This document shows positions 48,101 through 54,104 of a stretch of DNA of 64,000 nucleotides, one piece after another. Within the stretch, counting starts at the first letter, position 1. Each line of letters begins with the position of its first letter. Both the position numbers and the translations under genes were made by a program. Source of the stretch: Jaenimonas drosophilae (taxonomy: Eukaryota > Euglenozoa > Kinetoplastea > Trypanosomatida > Trypanosomatidae); NCBI GenBank assembly GCA_030849065.1, contig JASAON010001661.1:208754-272753 (forward strand), read 5' to 3'. The notes under the pieces are model-generated. The model was given only the letters and a program-made list of their open reading frames with translations. It was not told the origin of the DNA and did not search any database.

Positions 48101-49989
48101 GCTTCCAGAGCTACTTCCCAACCTGTGGCTACTACATCATGGCGGATGGATGGCTGTTTTTGTGCAATGAGGGGAAACGAAGTGACAAGCGCAGTGGGGT
48201 GAGTCTGCTTCCGGGTGATCGAGTACGCATATGCTGCTCCATCGCGGAGAGCTCTGTACGCTTGACTGTCGTGCGTGGTCGTTTGCCCGTCATCAGCACC
48301 AACTTCCACCTGGATGATGGCGTGGGTCTCCCCTTCTTCTCTGCCCAGCACCTCCCCGACGTAAGCTCAGAGTTTCAGCAAGTCGTCTCCACACGAACGG
48401 TCAACCTACAAAAGATGTACGCCGACTTGATGGAGGACCCCACCTCGATGGATGTGCTCCCCGCACAGTCCTTCGACTTCTTCACGGAACTCAACGTCTT
48501 CCATCGCCAGCTTCTTGCTGAGAAGCACATTGACCTTGGCGCCAACCCAGACTACCGCGTCCCAATTCACTTCATCGCCCCGTTTCCTCTGCTCGCCACC
48601 TGTGTGGAGGCTGGCTTTGGGGAGGATGTTGGCCTACAAGCACTCGTGCCGTACAGCCGTCGTTTGCAGCTCTTCGACTCCGTCACGGCTGCGCTCGCGC
48701 CGATGGTCAATCTCGAAAAGGAGATGGAGCCACTCGAGCTCTTCCGCATCCTGAAGAACCTCTGCTCCACCGAGACGGAGGAAAGCATCCAGGCGGCGGT
48801 GTTGCAGCCATTTCAGAAGCTCACAAGCCGCAAAGGCCACGTCACCATTCACCCTCCACGCACCAACACGGCGGGGATGAGCCCCCAACAGGTCTTTCTG
48901 CGGTCAGTGTACGGTCAGGTTTACGTGCAGCTCCATCAAACCCCGCGCGACATCTTCTACGCCTCGCCCATCTTCCAAGTTAAATTTGCTGGCTTCGCCT
49001 CCACCGACGCAGGAGGGCCCTACCGCGACCTCCTCTCGCAGCTCGCGACGGAGATCATGTCACCACACCCGAGTCAGCAATTCCAGCTCAACCCGCTCTT
49101 CGCCCCCTGCGTACGTGGAGAGGCGGCCCACATCATGCCCAACGCCACGCTGCTCGGGAGCGAACAAATGTGTCTCGCCCTGGAGTTTTTCGGCAAGCTG
49201 CTCGCCTCTTTCTTCATCTCAACGGACGTCCTCGCCGTGAAGTTTCCATCCATTTTTTGGAAGCTGCTTCTTGGCGAGCGCTGCACCATCAAGGACTTGG
49301 CCGCGCTGGATGCTAACGCCGTTCGCCATCTTGACCCGGCGGAGCTGATGGAGCGCACCGAGGAGGAGCTGGAAGAATTTGTGCCTGGAATATCCGACAT
49401 GTGGAGTGAGCTGCTCCGCAATCACAGCCACGGGGAGATGCCCGCCGAGGAGGAGGACGCCTCTCTCCCGCCACGTACCCTCGCTGGTGCCAGCCTCCTC
49501 TCCGCGCGCATCGTCAAGGGTGAGATACTTAAATTTTCCCAAGCCATGAACTACATCCGCCAAGGATTTGATGAAGTGATTGCGCTGCACACGCTGCAGG
49601 CCTTCCGGTGGCAAAAGGTGGAGCTCCTCATTTGCGGCACACCCAAGCTGTCGGTGGAGGCCTTCCTCGGTGAGTGCGATGTGGAGCTCCCCGACACCAC
49701 CTCGACCATGTTCAGGAGCTTTCTCGCCGCCATCACCGATGATGATCGCGGGCTCCTCCTGCGCTTCACAACGGGCCAGAGTCGGTTGCCCATCAAGACG
49801 CGCATGAAGGTGGTCCACCTCGACGGCATCAACTGCCTCCCGACCAGCGCAACGTGCTTCTCCACGCTGCGGATTCCGTCCTACTCCACCCTGGACCACA
49901 TGACGGAACGTGTTCTATACGCCATCCGCCACTGCAAGGCCATTGATGCCGATGGTCAGCCCGTCGAAAACTTGATGCTTGACTTCTAA
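30163..49989 (+). CDS. Giant HECT-type E3 ubiquitin ligase, 6608 aa
   Basis: One uninterrupted 19.8 kb frame. N-terminal helical region with an acidic patch, then a LamG/concanavalin-like beta sandwich (about 450-650). SPRY-like modules are read at about 1750-1885, 2085-2250, 2490-2655 and near 5890-6060; a CGVCG/LCNSC zinc-ribbon or ZZ-like pair lies near 2680-2710 and a CLHCDGVY/CPHH pair near 3947-3965. Three copies of a 150-residue module anchored on NGIMFD or HGIMFD occur at about 3251-3400, 3632-3785 and 4945-5095. Directly before the third copy, residues 4700-4910 resemble a protein kinase with HGHFHANN (4822-4829) in the catalytic-loop position. The C-terminal HECT domain (about 6237-6608) has FASTDAGGPYRDLL, the NYIRQGFDEVI helix and the catalytic motif LPTSATCFSTLRIPSY, with Cys6565. 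HERC1/HECTD-type giants are the nearest architecture. Base composition is clearly lower in GC before about 34.7 kb than after 39 kb. Confidence 0.93.
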   Translation: MEQSDAENVYGWQREDAADSEYSSDSSDDLDINNAGHQQANRQADHSYVREPTNPQFYKFAASTDIRARQKTGVWRAESEGVEKQHLRDFVKYSRYDLLTISWHLASIDYKTRTHAPFFPLPVMPEVLQGLSVDAGDVAKFMCLSSNELYRRHEKLSPETLRSLPVRAAADISAACRSQISEAPKVFDDSSLNPKWEADVSSDDDSEDEGDGDVKELDFCIAMTSMTSSQCIEIRSIKLLNGLVNRCIKSSRFFTLHCWGISRITQSLLRIIGKEMQKPSPDEKLVAMSLTLAYKLSVGSCNMNAVLALLRWSFHNRSCAERILLPDAGALFDMLNSLNSSRVKLLIPKGASRGQVISVVHSLNSSNQVRGLCAVQEKKCSYCVMLTDSGVMKIELRPPFSVVLENSHYTKDVCCGMFVEGSNIAVIGESGVDFLSIDTLEVVRFTQSPVTPDNVFSLYVGENTFKTPYFSCGRSGKKHPYFNGNTVSGTVECTAPLLITRGSDSLSVQFFILPEYSFSSSELTLLALKEGDRNWLTVTIVGGISGTIKVVFKHGFDCVAEIDETVDSGWLLISATMSSVNDTATWTTYCNGVQCSARGQSGSLVKPSGGLTLTLLSGTFRGFISSLQVWDKAQHIGDMRLVASGGESSSWCSFQMNEEAGISLHCRQCGAMWRGNSLLWKSSPKELPARSSVSVIPWKPRGAYYILTNQFEIAVIENDVTTWIALDGSVVDQQESFFRASDLCFYCPYNANLLMMCHESLCIRYVITGGPATSLIRDLPTVISAEVVTQSSVDGVSAVDVALFVTRHLNSLVLFGDHGNSERSLDVLSRVRTVSLKTIGRLLSVCQEIVDGCGDRSVHSLDVLILCFTGRLLIRQVKLMERRCPSKVVPQVDAVLRFIQEAKETNGGVLDEAESIFSELHKVVLAESVSHDYQMNLIVASADFAEVEQLLTQENLPALVSAVIRKDMKKSFMSYLHRLRDACGTEATELLSGKPHSFDASNVMLTTLTGMLQNCRSYWALVAVALLNSISENILRIFEHHLLGSDDRASSLQLLKQTAIGVVVYPLAHYFLDMVLDQSVAADVLKLLHGMFKVFSLWTASPQVGGKPSTQHSLVETYSLVTSPQSHSAHAASIDLKHAKGIRVDVSFCEPPVGEVLLVASLICGDLRRLSKKVECGQTVSFDCGGELTISSTNGKGYPSLSIVIHAEVELVIETELDWLSDICCCLRRAIITGGYASLLSAGEVQPASSIRRDSIHRAGLTNAALSDQKCDSLVVDYGALPTAHSQLLALAEGDDTCTLTTTWKEVYRGKNIPNRTSLECVVKWCACAIAWHCTKHHVATVTDLKEELSVALDHIKRRLFLLLEARQLGKEDAIVARARYLLVNIHSRQFMEAQLSAANPTEEPVDTRQPWATTRSANHSSRRAHFSSGAWSRRHESMDLSTSANRLGSSSASMRSTFQRNQSAITAVSMFKKGIETADPLPNQLTTFLFTSEDTPDDLQLALLQRTRRAADTVETFRLLAELAKSCVSGKHDDLSLLLDSYLQYRVALATSSGSAEQEKAAFNSHYTDHLVGCGLLRELELQQSVCGFVQAALRAVLHQLLHPPELPLVECLQLCAVLCHPWDSVDISLLRPSDMFLFLQHCLSSAFAMRIDRMEKSDREATYVERKGLFDLALRCLVMPNSVLPISTENARVVDGDVQGIHVEHGTVVCVTRNQWKPLNGWEQLPAPLQDGDAYANFGLPCIVSQLPDVQYFEITIDLVVRDPLDAAIGISELPLPTTGLGDGTNAIWFGADGRARFPGGSDVWLSEPWQVEDVIGCGVFAPHNSVFFTRNGVFLGIVTRCSYAVLSPFIKITTTKSVVRVIVNFGREPFKLDLATLHCSCRYKFMTSSVVSDAVVTTVCYLLSMCHRNFMSSEPMAIVHRDAISSLLEHAATFLSSSILELLNILNVKLADPAHPPSDITEEAALEQQRDEQEVKVSLTVMLSRLFHCLRVAIECLHYDAVTPATHSEMLQLCAYVMVHSREVHLKLQAAKCLILMRELMSPESLLRATERLDLFVSAERVVETLVELAHINIFAEDECKVTLARWSDDTTIVRGKNSFFGATPMPSTGTHTVGFRFKRAMVRTSGKGSNLGGCYYVGLCSGQPRITNMQSVLSRNDIFVLQDCDDKDQVEHLELRRNAIPLNLRGRIYGHDEVVWVEYNADLGEITFFRENVCLGVGFRNVLLGEDLYPMVFSFNDDATCEIVEAPGKTEESLVKWISKLHRSTAIHALQHLHLVPFFAPIIQRMITRSIAGLEQQFTECLIGLATLGSERSYMYCQHSAYGLVVVEMVSDVTGLAVVYIADDPSKHFFTIEPNKLTPYFVCPPIYAERVPVAHSCAKLLTHTLQHSLVDASFFSPLTLEEEERRAAIEEEYHSSLDELSTLDLLSLLHATHQGTPRTQDMPLASDDFVRAQASVANSILQRTPVIVEPKYSTKTIFSPHPSIGVATAPGPTIIRGNALEMSGREELTFAVSLPRTGDHGDLLYVGITTSTSRYPDQQLSEVAHWEDTWALCSKDSSSTNNTHCCVEPTMIFNGEETLFSAQDVLLLRLHSEGSLEFSRLRGGRREDFGVLFENIPLHHAVMDSDEEEDEEAVVFRPFIACGEGTYAVWSFMDAFIFPARMTVSPSSLDNLVEGSVQCGVCGSPLGTSWYVNHRTTLCNSCFIMWQQPLETFCRMDPQDASMSLRYLVSPHKPKELLLGHYVEFEESPMLSWSPEKSVNMTTMGGCCLATRDECIAVTESFSSTGQTRVDLLLHYVAGAAGFPFGGLLPFSPLWRQGGNTTSHIDLAANDVRVSTSVIPPGTKAFFTLQIREVADTTSVGETTEIRDLFLGLTNNTSVSAAAEQTVGSGCRSTVERLRMEGSLWGLWCDKIISPDGRILVLIDTLHGRLSLSSSMVGLRHAPTVLTFSVNPGEPLHILLSSSEACRLTAWEGFISGEERTVPSFVPIAVGLLPDDFDSWSGNALEGAVLLADTVAHTKAMSPTPWVFAEGVTPSQSLFRMGDPITLIQDGAEVRCYCRGLPIASTTLSPCQVASRHRVVVSLSVQGLCATVVPPLWGRARVGRIQRVCSPEVCLVECPLEEEEKREKKMVARGPRLIPVRRRNVRYCVVAATYAPSFPEGLPVVYKIRWMPPKRGVLASVQPHCFGVQDVHCVVSVQPECCFIADNEDCTASVQAERPSVVPPRDTVSRIFEVGKLRYRMQGKRSFNGIMFDCRANTPITLTGLLIMSQTAGRHRVDVFYKKDSHIGFEHNANAWTIIYSGDVDMNPDTFYPVIFPPVGIEAMSSFALYLNTSHNCGVGFYADEDSCTGAVGTELDTDGVLTVYMGKPSSSSNDFMDISTPARGFLGTILYEHHSTAPVPAPSPSSGPALTAPIRSSMGALSSSSSSGRRGNTASLPLRGERFILSSRPLRTATAPSISFEMEVLPPSLHLSALSLPILLPPTTGGPVGVQHALLSVSLASGSVKGGAGGKGSPAWVWRSRELLTHPTTAVQLPLDLCLRQGRYILSATVHPIRSEDEEGTEPSSPQDIPLMLHAVDGVSFCRRNHVVAVYGFVGDLRLEMEALPVSSLLRTMTTGATLNQGNAASYNGIMFDLCSKVELTIERMLFVSQTSADMVLVRLYWKEGSMRGAENSPTEWREVTASYINLVDRQHYSPGPLSLHMKPGRRYSVYLNTTSSCGVRFFNSSDGFSQAVGEEFESDGILTLFVGKKCESSTPFAQIPDEARAFRGKVEYRTYTPHTDIPTNQAIFSCPSAFVVTRLLVALYAYVNATEDGVVSPEEDEEGGFAYRQLLDALAPLATAPLTRVEPALSMNAIENATFQLMDELSVNEEEDNCFSLSMRPRAEVGEAASTFSSGDLAILVEENLQDASLVRLCSDARPDGTIFVQTDKSEETIAVVERRLLPIARCLHCDGVYAAEPSSCPHHRPPATEEARIEAILSRRIANTFAVAPSEAAALATALFDGDSTSVRPAFTSVEELRALQRPEHREVVVVRRQSREHSRNTATEEKEEVAEIRFQVPSYLLLPEGVVGPEDGLLCPMAFHPTLQAAFSLYLRPHRDGVEMFFITDLPERWRKEEAQRSSAGKVAASREACFHLHPYLVMEDGVTTEPLSPTPFVFLASSAGRSLLFLLTCAPPYRGTSGTTIEIGLFITAAPLPAITSPAGTSSAPRWGWESGSVSEALSPRSPAFLDGTFGGEAWPRSKPRTCAFVAMCLDKKDTTLFLELVVVRASNTHGSSSSSKSVDCRARFNVLSGEVVSIFFAPDGDVLVYDADDVVRCHLSEREMRSAQQHRYRLGILCLEPTTRVVAQLDLPEPSFRGWRGTPTAEAGRRADAYIPSWQRHDPQHICISRQGLTARFLLDGRTLIGGQVVLGNPLPSTGVSAFIMQIDRRDRKPGTSLGSGHFAGIAVASFSRPAPSYGYFKGTVDQVWVVQDIQDSDSMPNQAELPPLHMEGSNPILFSAGTKLRFTVDRPRRTLSLARDDESPRVIFSDLPPDVVVCPFVRLDNSYSSATLSRCTPHALLPSSSSANRLDPHALPITRSHLRRRPLAVVMKLFPVMRALVQSLPSAHAARLLERWTDSHLYTRFDYRASTAMDRMIELGAFEAKMMSCDDEECAKFLQNPDMRLVLDSLVSPPTATMAVFPCLSAGQQRAYFELPAEYELLHRLPDANMARLLYLDPIKGPVERSLCLVEWGPTERTTLGLRPANEVLPHPGVVQERLVLRPLNDAHACAIVIDGWYDTTLEQLGRELRVHEAKKVASTIICALEHWHLHRQCHGHFHANNVLLRVVHGEVVASCLWRMHLGQTVTHLNPALLEGAPPHPRSLQKDLCDCAALLRTFPALLEQDAHMQQFTDFVVDGVSITDAIRESELLQNDPESEDSPTLSLQSGLNHRGGSGSYHGIMFDLVAKNVSVRITAIHFMSDYNGTATVRLYARRGTFLGAETDASQWHKVFEHDMQLSSTAETIVTGFPSVVIPSGDRAGFFLHTTNGSGVLFFSESDGIKAGTGQVESENADLGITVGKKSENSVPFSYIKADKRLLRGTIAYSLLMCGHAPRSSLVYSSKEVFDGRELPTPPPTPDPRVVPITWTRKEEAEALGSHTSESYALVLDGCEGDSLQLRIAEDLSFRMEPHRTAHVPPDNGVVQAWNAVEAAAFSTKLEGLRQRYQQSILAGCQPPNTERGEHEALRWMRSGADTSLADPLLGEGEWWRSTPLTTSSTISLWAGEGHKIHLRLRQSSAEGEEVLLDLGDAADHVWFLDLELGCIMFPDGDSVQHPSGCLRFRCLPGTGPVSVEIRLADSSREHPRHANIKIPLWSYVLAQPPLPPRSVCAVLRACDPENLLWPRPVLHMEEPSSSPSSSCTTDVTTTTSFRSPFLVHVRSIGEGGSGGRRGSSASTPRGVSSAPSWKRVPWVSLSSSSSEVEVVGQVAQQTVFRLKPSQCRVVHPRVVDSDRSVVTLRLVFRRTHPIKLQLEAANFSLALPLYAMCSVFEECFTESDMMDVMVQLYFDLAGRSIMVHNLGSGAVCEVAFPGRECPTQLQLTANFHYPGSWVEVLSWWQSERPQEVSIGAQALRTACMALSLPSFTSNVSPTVGTILRHTYRPEETSQDGEAHSAAKMGGLMVGYARLLLESAILSHNQARRAANRSLHRYLACTSSSSSAKLAVVVFHELQNGSLELIAQSCAYLLRPPLLQSTAGVDASVHTIAAALDYPVVRQLLQHTVFGPSLTVSLIHTATVGTRGTRHTAMLCARKILSQEPIALPPQGLLIAHLAPLLRMVGGLCRRERLSSMVVQIGITMVADLIQRGHTDLCDARRGHLLTANIPYHTVVCTRRLIRAILADPPTPLPAALVRHSKAPLAISCAVTHIGSAGAYGLIPALCTYQELHAKKWVGTLSMEVELREARRGVVVVGWNSQRRSHRILELGNPQEVFASGFQSYFPTCGYYIMADGWLFLCNEGKRSDKRSGVSLLPGDRVRICCSIAESSVRLTVVRGRLPVISTNFHLDDGVGLPFFSAQHLPDVSSEFQQVVSTRTVNLQKMYADLMEDPTSMDVLPAQSFDFFTELNVFHRQLLAEKHIDLGANPDYRVPIHFIAPFPLLATCVEAGFGEDVGLQALVPYSRRLQLFDSVTAALAPMVNLEKEMEPLELFRILKNLCSTETEESIQAAVLQPFQKLTSRKGHVTIHPPRTNTAGMSPQQVFLRSVYGQVYVQLHQTPRDIFYASPIFQVKFAGFASTDAGGPYRDLLSQLATEIMSPHPSQQFQLNPLFAPCVRGEAAHIMPNATLLGSEQMCLALEFFGKLLASFFISTDVLAVKFPSIFWKLLLGERCTIKDLAALDANAVRHLDPAELMERTEEELEEFVPGISDMWSELLRNHSHGEMPAEEEDASLPPRTLAGASLLSARIVKGEILKFSQAMNYIRQGFDEVIALHTLQAFRWQKVELLICGTPKLSVEAFLGECDVELPDTTSTMFRSFLAAITDDDRGLLLRFTTGQSRLPIKTRMKVVHLDGINCLPTSATCFSTLRIPSYSTLDHMTERVLYAIRHCKAIDADGQPVENLMLDF

Positions 49990-50379
49990 CAACACAAACA
50001 TACGCACCTCCTCCTAACAAAAACGAAGCACAAATGATGATGATGATGATGATGGTTCCCTCATTGACACATATATTGAGCACAGTTTTTTTTTTCTTGC
50101 CGCAGTGTGGAGATTGCTTAGGTGGAATCCATCACTCATGGTTATACCCATATTGGAGAAACACACACACACAAGGATCCATGTTCCTCACTCGCCTATA
50201 CTCCTGCCTGCCTTTCATTCGATGCACCACAACCCTACACCCCTCTTCACACTTCTCTTGTTGTTGTTGTTTGGTATCAGATTGAAGGTGTGTCGTTTGC
50301 AAGAGAGTTACCCTACTCAAGCACACGAGCTTATTTGTTATTTCCTATATTCCTCCGCCTTCTTACGTCGCCCGGCCAT
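49990..50379. other. Intergenic region with two splice acceptors
   Basis: Begins with the HECT 3' UTR including an (ATG)n run at 50036-50054. Two acceptor-like signals follow (50105 and 50280). A short frame is open upstream of the kinesin ATG but is UTR-like. Confidence 0.6.
50085..50105 (+). promoter_or_regulatory. Trans-splice acceptor upstream of the kinesin
   Basis: A run of ten T, then CTTGCCGCAG, with AG at 50104-50105. A second candidate is CTTCTCTTGTTGTTGTTGTT then TGGTATCAG, AG at 50279-50280, nearer the ATG at 50380. Confidence 0.6.
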
Positions 50380-53300
50380 ATGGGGAAGAAGAACAGTGGA
50401 GCGGAGAACATCCGTGTGGTGATCCGCACCCGCGATCTTCTTCCGTACGAGTCGGAGCGCGGTGACAAAGCCCTGGTACGTCTTGACCTCGCCACCAACC
50501 AAGTCATTGTGCAGCACCCGATTGGAGATCCCGACGTGTTTGCCTTTGATGCAGTATATAACAACACCTTCACCCAGCGCGATATTTTCCTGCAGGAAGT
50601 GCAGCCCTTGGCCGATGCCGTATTGCAGGGATACAACGCCACCGTCTTCGCCTATGGCCAGTCGGGCTCTGGCAAGACACACACCATGACGGGTAAGCTC
50701 AGCAACAAGGAGAAGTGGGGTATGATGCCACAGGTCGTGGACTACCTCTTCAACGAGATCAAGAAGATGACCTCCTCCACCAAAACTTTCAAGGTGAAGG
50801 TGTCGTATGTGGAGCTCTACAATGGCAAGTCCCGCGATCTCCTCGCCACGAAGCAGGTGACCTTAGAGATCAAGCAAAACATGGCCAAAAACTTCTACGT
50901 GAAGGGTGCGGACATGCCCGAGGTGACGAGCTTTGCCGAAGCCATCAAGTGGTTCAACGCGGGTACGGACCGACGTCAGACCGCCTCCACCGACCTTAAC
51001 GACACGAGCAGCCGCTCCCACTCCCTCTTCACGGTGCAGATTGAGCAGTTCGACTTCGAAAATGATCCGAGCTCGCCCATCGTCATGACGAGCAAGATCA
51101 ACGTGGTGGATTTGGCCGGCTCAGAGAAGCTGAGTAAGACCAACGCCACGGGAGATACCGCCAAGGAAGGTTGCAATATCAATCTCTCCCTCTCCGCCCT
51201 CGCCACGGTCATCGACACCATCGTCAAGGGAGCCAAGCACATCCCATACCGTGGCTCTCCCCTAACGATGCTCCTCAAGGACTCCCTCGGTGGCAATGCC
51301 AAGACGGTCATGTTTGCCAATGTGGGTCCCTCCGACAAGAACACCTCCGAGACCATCTCCACGCTGCGCTTTGCCCTTCGAGCGAAGCAGATTGAGAATA
51401 AGCCGCTCAAGAACATGGACCCGAAGGATGCCCGCATCCAGGACCTTCTAGATCAGATCGAGGAGCTGAAGCATCGTCTGGGCAACGTCGACCTCAACGT
51501 GGAAGATACCCTGCGTCAACGCATTGAGGAGCTTGAGATTGAGAACTCCGACCTCCGTGGAGGTGGAGAGAAGAACAACCTCGAGCTCGAAGACTTGTGC
51601 CGCAATCTGCAAGCCCAGATTGAGGAGAAGGAGAAGAAAGTGTTGGAACTACAGAAGGACCTCCGCGAACAAATGGAGCGACGTGAGTTGGTGGAGTCGA
51701 ACCTCTCCACCGAAACCGGTCGCATGAGCGACTTGCGTAATATCAATATCAATTTTATCCAGCGCGTGTGCAGCGATGAGCAGATTGCCCAGATTCAGCA
51801 AAAGATGCCCAAGGATGGAAGCTACAACCTTAGCCATGAGCAGTGGGACGTGAAGGAGATTGGCTTCTATCTCCACGGTTTTGCCGAGTTGTACGAGCAC
51901 TGGAGGCAAGTAACCTACACCCAGGAAGATATGGAGAAGTACGCCCGTCGTGCTGTGGAGGACAATGGCCAACAGACCCAACTTCAGGTTGTGGATATCA
52001 CCCGCATGAAGGACGATTTGGAGCGCCAGTTGAAGGAGGAGGTGGATCGACGTGCGCTGGAGAATGAGGCCATCTCACAGCTCAAGGTGGAGCTCTCCAC
52101 CCTGCGCGAGGAGAATGTGAAGTTGCGGGAGAAGATTGAGCGCGACCAGGAAAAGATTAAGGCGAAGGTGGCCAAGGCTAAGGAGGAGATCAAGGCGACG
52201 CAGGACCAGCTGGAGGCGACGCGCGCCGTCGTGACGGAGAAGGATCGCGATATTGAGCGGCTGAAGCGCATGATGGAGGAGGTCGGGCCACAGCTCTCCT
52301 TCGCCCACTCGATGGCGTCGGGAAATTGGGGCCCAGCTGGCGCCGAAGACCGCTCCGCTCTCGTGCGTCAGCTAGAGGAAGAGCGCAGCGCCAAGACTGC
52401 CCTGGAGCACAAAATCAAGGAAACCAACATCTCACTCCGTCGCTTTGGGGTGTGCATCGCCGTTCCCAACCAGCTCGATGGGGGAGATGCCGCGGCCACC
52501 TCCAACGACAGTCAGGCCTTTGTGCTTGCTGCAGCCGATGAGCGGCCCATTGATGGGGATCTCTTCCTTAAGCTGCAGCAGCAGATTCGGATGAAGCAGC
52601 GCCTCACGGAGCTCCGCCATCAACACCAGCTCCGCCTGGACTCCATGATGCGGAAGTACGAGCTGCTCAAGACGGGCCAAGTCACCTCCAACAGCCCCGC
52701 AGCGGCAGCGGCCCTGACCTCCGCACCGGGCGCTCCCATGGCGGATGAGGCGGCCCTGCAGGCCATCCGCGAGCTTCTCCAGCGCAAGGAGGAGGAGATT
52801 GAGAATCTGCACACGGAGAAGGACCAAGTGTGCGACAAGTTGGTGAAGAAGCTCAATAAGAATGAGCGCCGGGTGAAGGAGCTCGAGTCGCTTCTCGAGG
52901 AGGAACGAGCGCAAATGGGAGATGAACGCGCGGAGCTCGCCAAGGAAAGCGCGGAGCTCCAGAAGTACAACCAGCACCTGGCGGTGGAGTTGGGCACCGT
53001 GAAAAGCCAGCTAGAGGCTTGCCGGGACCAGGTGCAGAGTCTCCAGCGGGCCAAGGAGGCGGAGTCAGACTGCCTCAAGGAGCACATTGCGGAGCTGCAG
53101 CGGCGCTTTGATGGGGTGCGGAGCAAGGCGGCGGAGTTTGAGGAACTCCAGAAGAGCTTCCATCGTGTGCAGCAGCAGCTCGGTCGCACCGAAACCGCCC
53201 TCCAACAAAAAACCGAAAGCCAAGAAAACAATCGACAGATGGTCAAGTGGTCGAATGAGCTGCTGGAGCGTGAAAAGAAGAAGGCTGAGGAACTGGAGAC

Positions 53301-53670
53301 GACCATCCGCCAGCAAGAGATGGAGATTCGGCGTCAGGATGACATTTGGAAGGCAGAAATCGCTGACCGCGAAGGCAAGTGGGTTGCAGCGAACAACCGC
53401 CGTCTGGAGCAGCAAACGGAGCAGTTCCAGGTACTTCTTGCCGAAGAGCACGCCAAGCAGAAGAGTCTCCACAAGAAACTCAAGAGCGCCAAGGCCGTTG
53501 CCGCCATGGCGGCACAGCGATACGACGAGTTGATTCTTGAAAATGAAGATCTGGCCACGAAGCTTGGAGAATTGAAGGTTACATCCATGAAGATGTACCT
53601 CGAGAAACAAGAAGCTCAGCGTGACCTCGACGCCATGCGACCCAACGCCCGTGCCCGAGCAGCTTTTTGA
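50380..53670 (+). CDS. N-terminal-motor kinesin with long coiled coil
   Basis: 1096 aa from the ATG at 50380 (MGKKNSGAENIRVVIRTRDL); the 86 codons open upstream contain the splice-acceptor tract and are left out. Motor domain about 10-345: P-loop GQSGSGKT (93-100), switch I NDTSSRSH (207-214), switch II DLAGSE (244-249), and the microtubule-binding HIPYRGSPLTMLLKDSLGG. The motor is N-terminal, so plus-end directed movement is expected. From about 350 to the C-terminus the protein is nearly all coiled coil (heptads rich in Glu, Lys, Leu), broken near 560-620 and near 790-850 by less charged segments that may be hinges. No PH, FHA or other cargo domain is seen. The subfamily cannot be decided by eye; kinetoplastids have many lineage-specific kinesins, some on the flagellum. 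Confidence 0.92.
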   Translation: MGKKNSGAENIRVVIRTRDLLPYESERGDKALVRLDLATNQVIVQHPIGDPDVFAFDAVYNNTFTQRDIFLQEVQPLADAVLQGYNATVFAYGQSGSGKTHTMTGKLSNKEKWGMMPQVVDYLFNEIKKMTSSTKTFKVKVSYVELYNGKSRDLLATKQVTLEIKQNMAKNFYVKGADMPEVTSFAEAIKWFNAGTDRRQTASTDLNDTSSRSHSLFTVQIEQFDFENDPSSPIVMTSKINVVDLAGSEKLSKTNATGDTAKEGCNINLSLSALATVIDTIVKGAKHIPYRGSPLTMLLKDSLGGNAKTVMFANVGPSDKNTSETISTLRFALRAKQIENKPLKNMDPKDARIQDLLDQIEELKHRLGNVDLNVEDTLRQRIEELEIENSDLRGGGEKNNLELEDLCRNLQAQIEEKEKKVLELQKDLREQMERRELVESNLSTETGRMSDLRNININFIQRVCSDEQIAQIQQKMPKDGSYNLSHEQWDVKEIGFYLHGFAELYEHWRQVTYTQEDMEKYARRAVEDNGQQTQLQVVDITRMKDDLERQLKEEVDRRALENEAISQLKVELSTLREENVKLREKIERDQEKIKAKVAKAKEEIKATQDQLEATRAVVTEKDRDIERLKRMMEEVGPQLSFAHSMASGNWGPAGAEDRSALVRQLEEERSAKTALEHKIKETNISLRRFGVCIAVPNQLDGGDAAATSNDSQAFVLAAADERPIDGDLFLKLQQQIRMKQRLTELRHQHQLRLDSMMRKYELLKTGQVTSNSPAAAAALTSAPGAPMADEAALQAIRELLQRKEEEIENLHTEKDQVCDKLVKKLNKNERRVKELESLLEEERAQMGDERAELAKESAELQKYNQHLAVELGTVKSQLEACRDQVQSLQRAKEAESDCLKEHIAELQRRFDGVRSKAAEFEELQKSFHRVQQQLGRTETALQQKTESQENNRQMVKWSNELLEREKKKAEELETTIRQQEMEIRRQDDIWKAEIADREGKWVAANNRRLEQQTEQFQVLLAEEHAKQKSLHKKLKSAKAVAAMAAQRYDELILENEDLATKLGELKVTSMKMYLEKQEAQRDLDAMRPNARARAAF

Positions 53671-54104
53671 GTGTTTCCCATTCTACTCAGTTATACTATT
53701 CTGTGCAAGACCATAGACAACAGACACCACACCACCTCAGAGGTCCATGATCCCCTTCATTCCTTCACCCACAAATGACATCATCCCGTTTACACCCACC
53801 CACCCACTTTTCTCCCCATTCTCTTGTCACCAATAGCACCACAACAAAGCCATCCTCATGCCACCTCTCTAAATTTACCCCCCCCCCCTCCCCACCACCC
53901 ACCCACTACTACTGCAACACCACGAAACCCATACCGACCCCTCGCACTTCCCCAACCACCAGCAAGGTCCCAACACCAACATCACTCACTATCACCGCAC
54001 GCGACAACCGCACCAGCTTCACTCTTTGCCATCATTTCGACGCCCATATTCCCTTGCATTCAACGTCCATCCTGCCACGTGCACAGAGGGGGGTTACGCT
54101 AAGC
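53671..54104. other. Pyrimidine-rich spacer between the kinesin and the retroelement
   Basis: CCACC and CTTC-rich, with a run of ten C near 53879-53888. No gene seen. It may carry the 3' processing signals of the kinesin mRNA. The exact end of the minus-strand element is not visible here. Confidence 0.55.

Noticed and set aside
50122..50379. Upstream part of the kinesin frame
   Set aside because: Contains acceptor-like tract and low-complexity sequence; the motor domain begins directly after the ATG at 50380.
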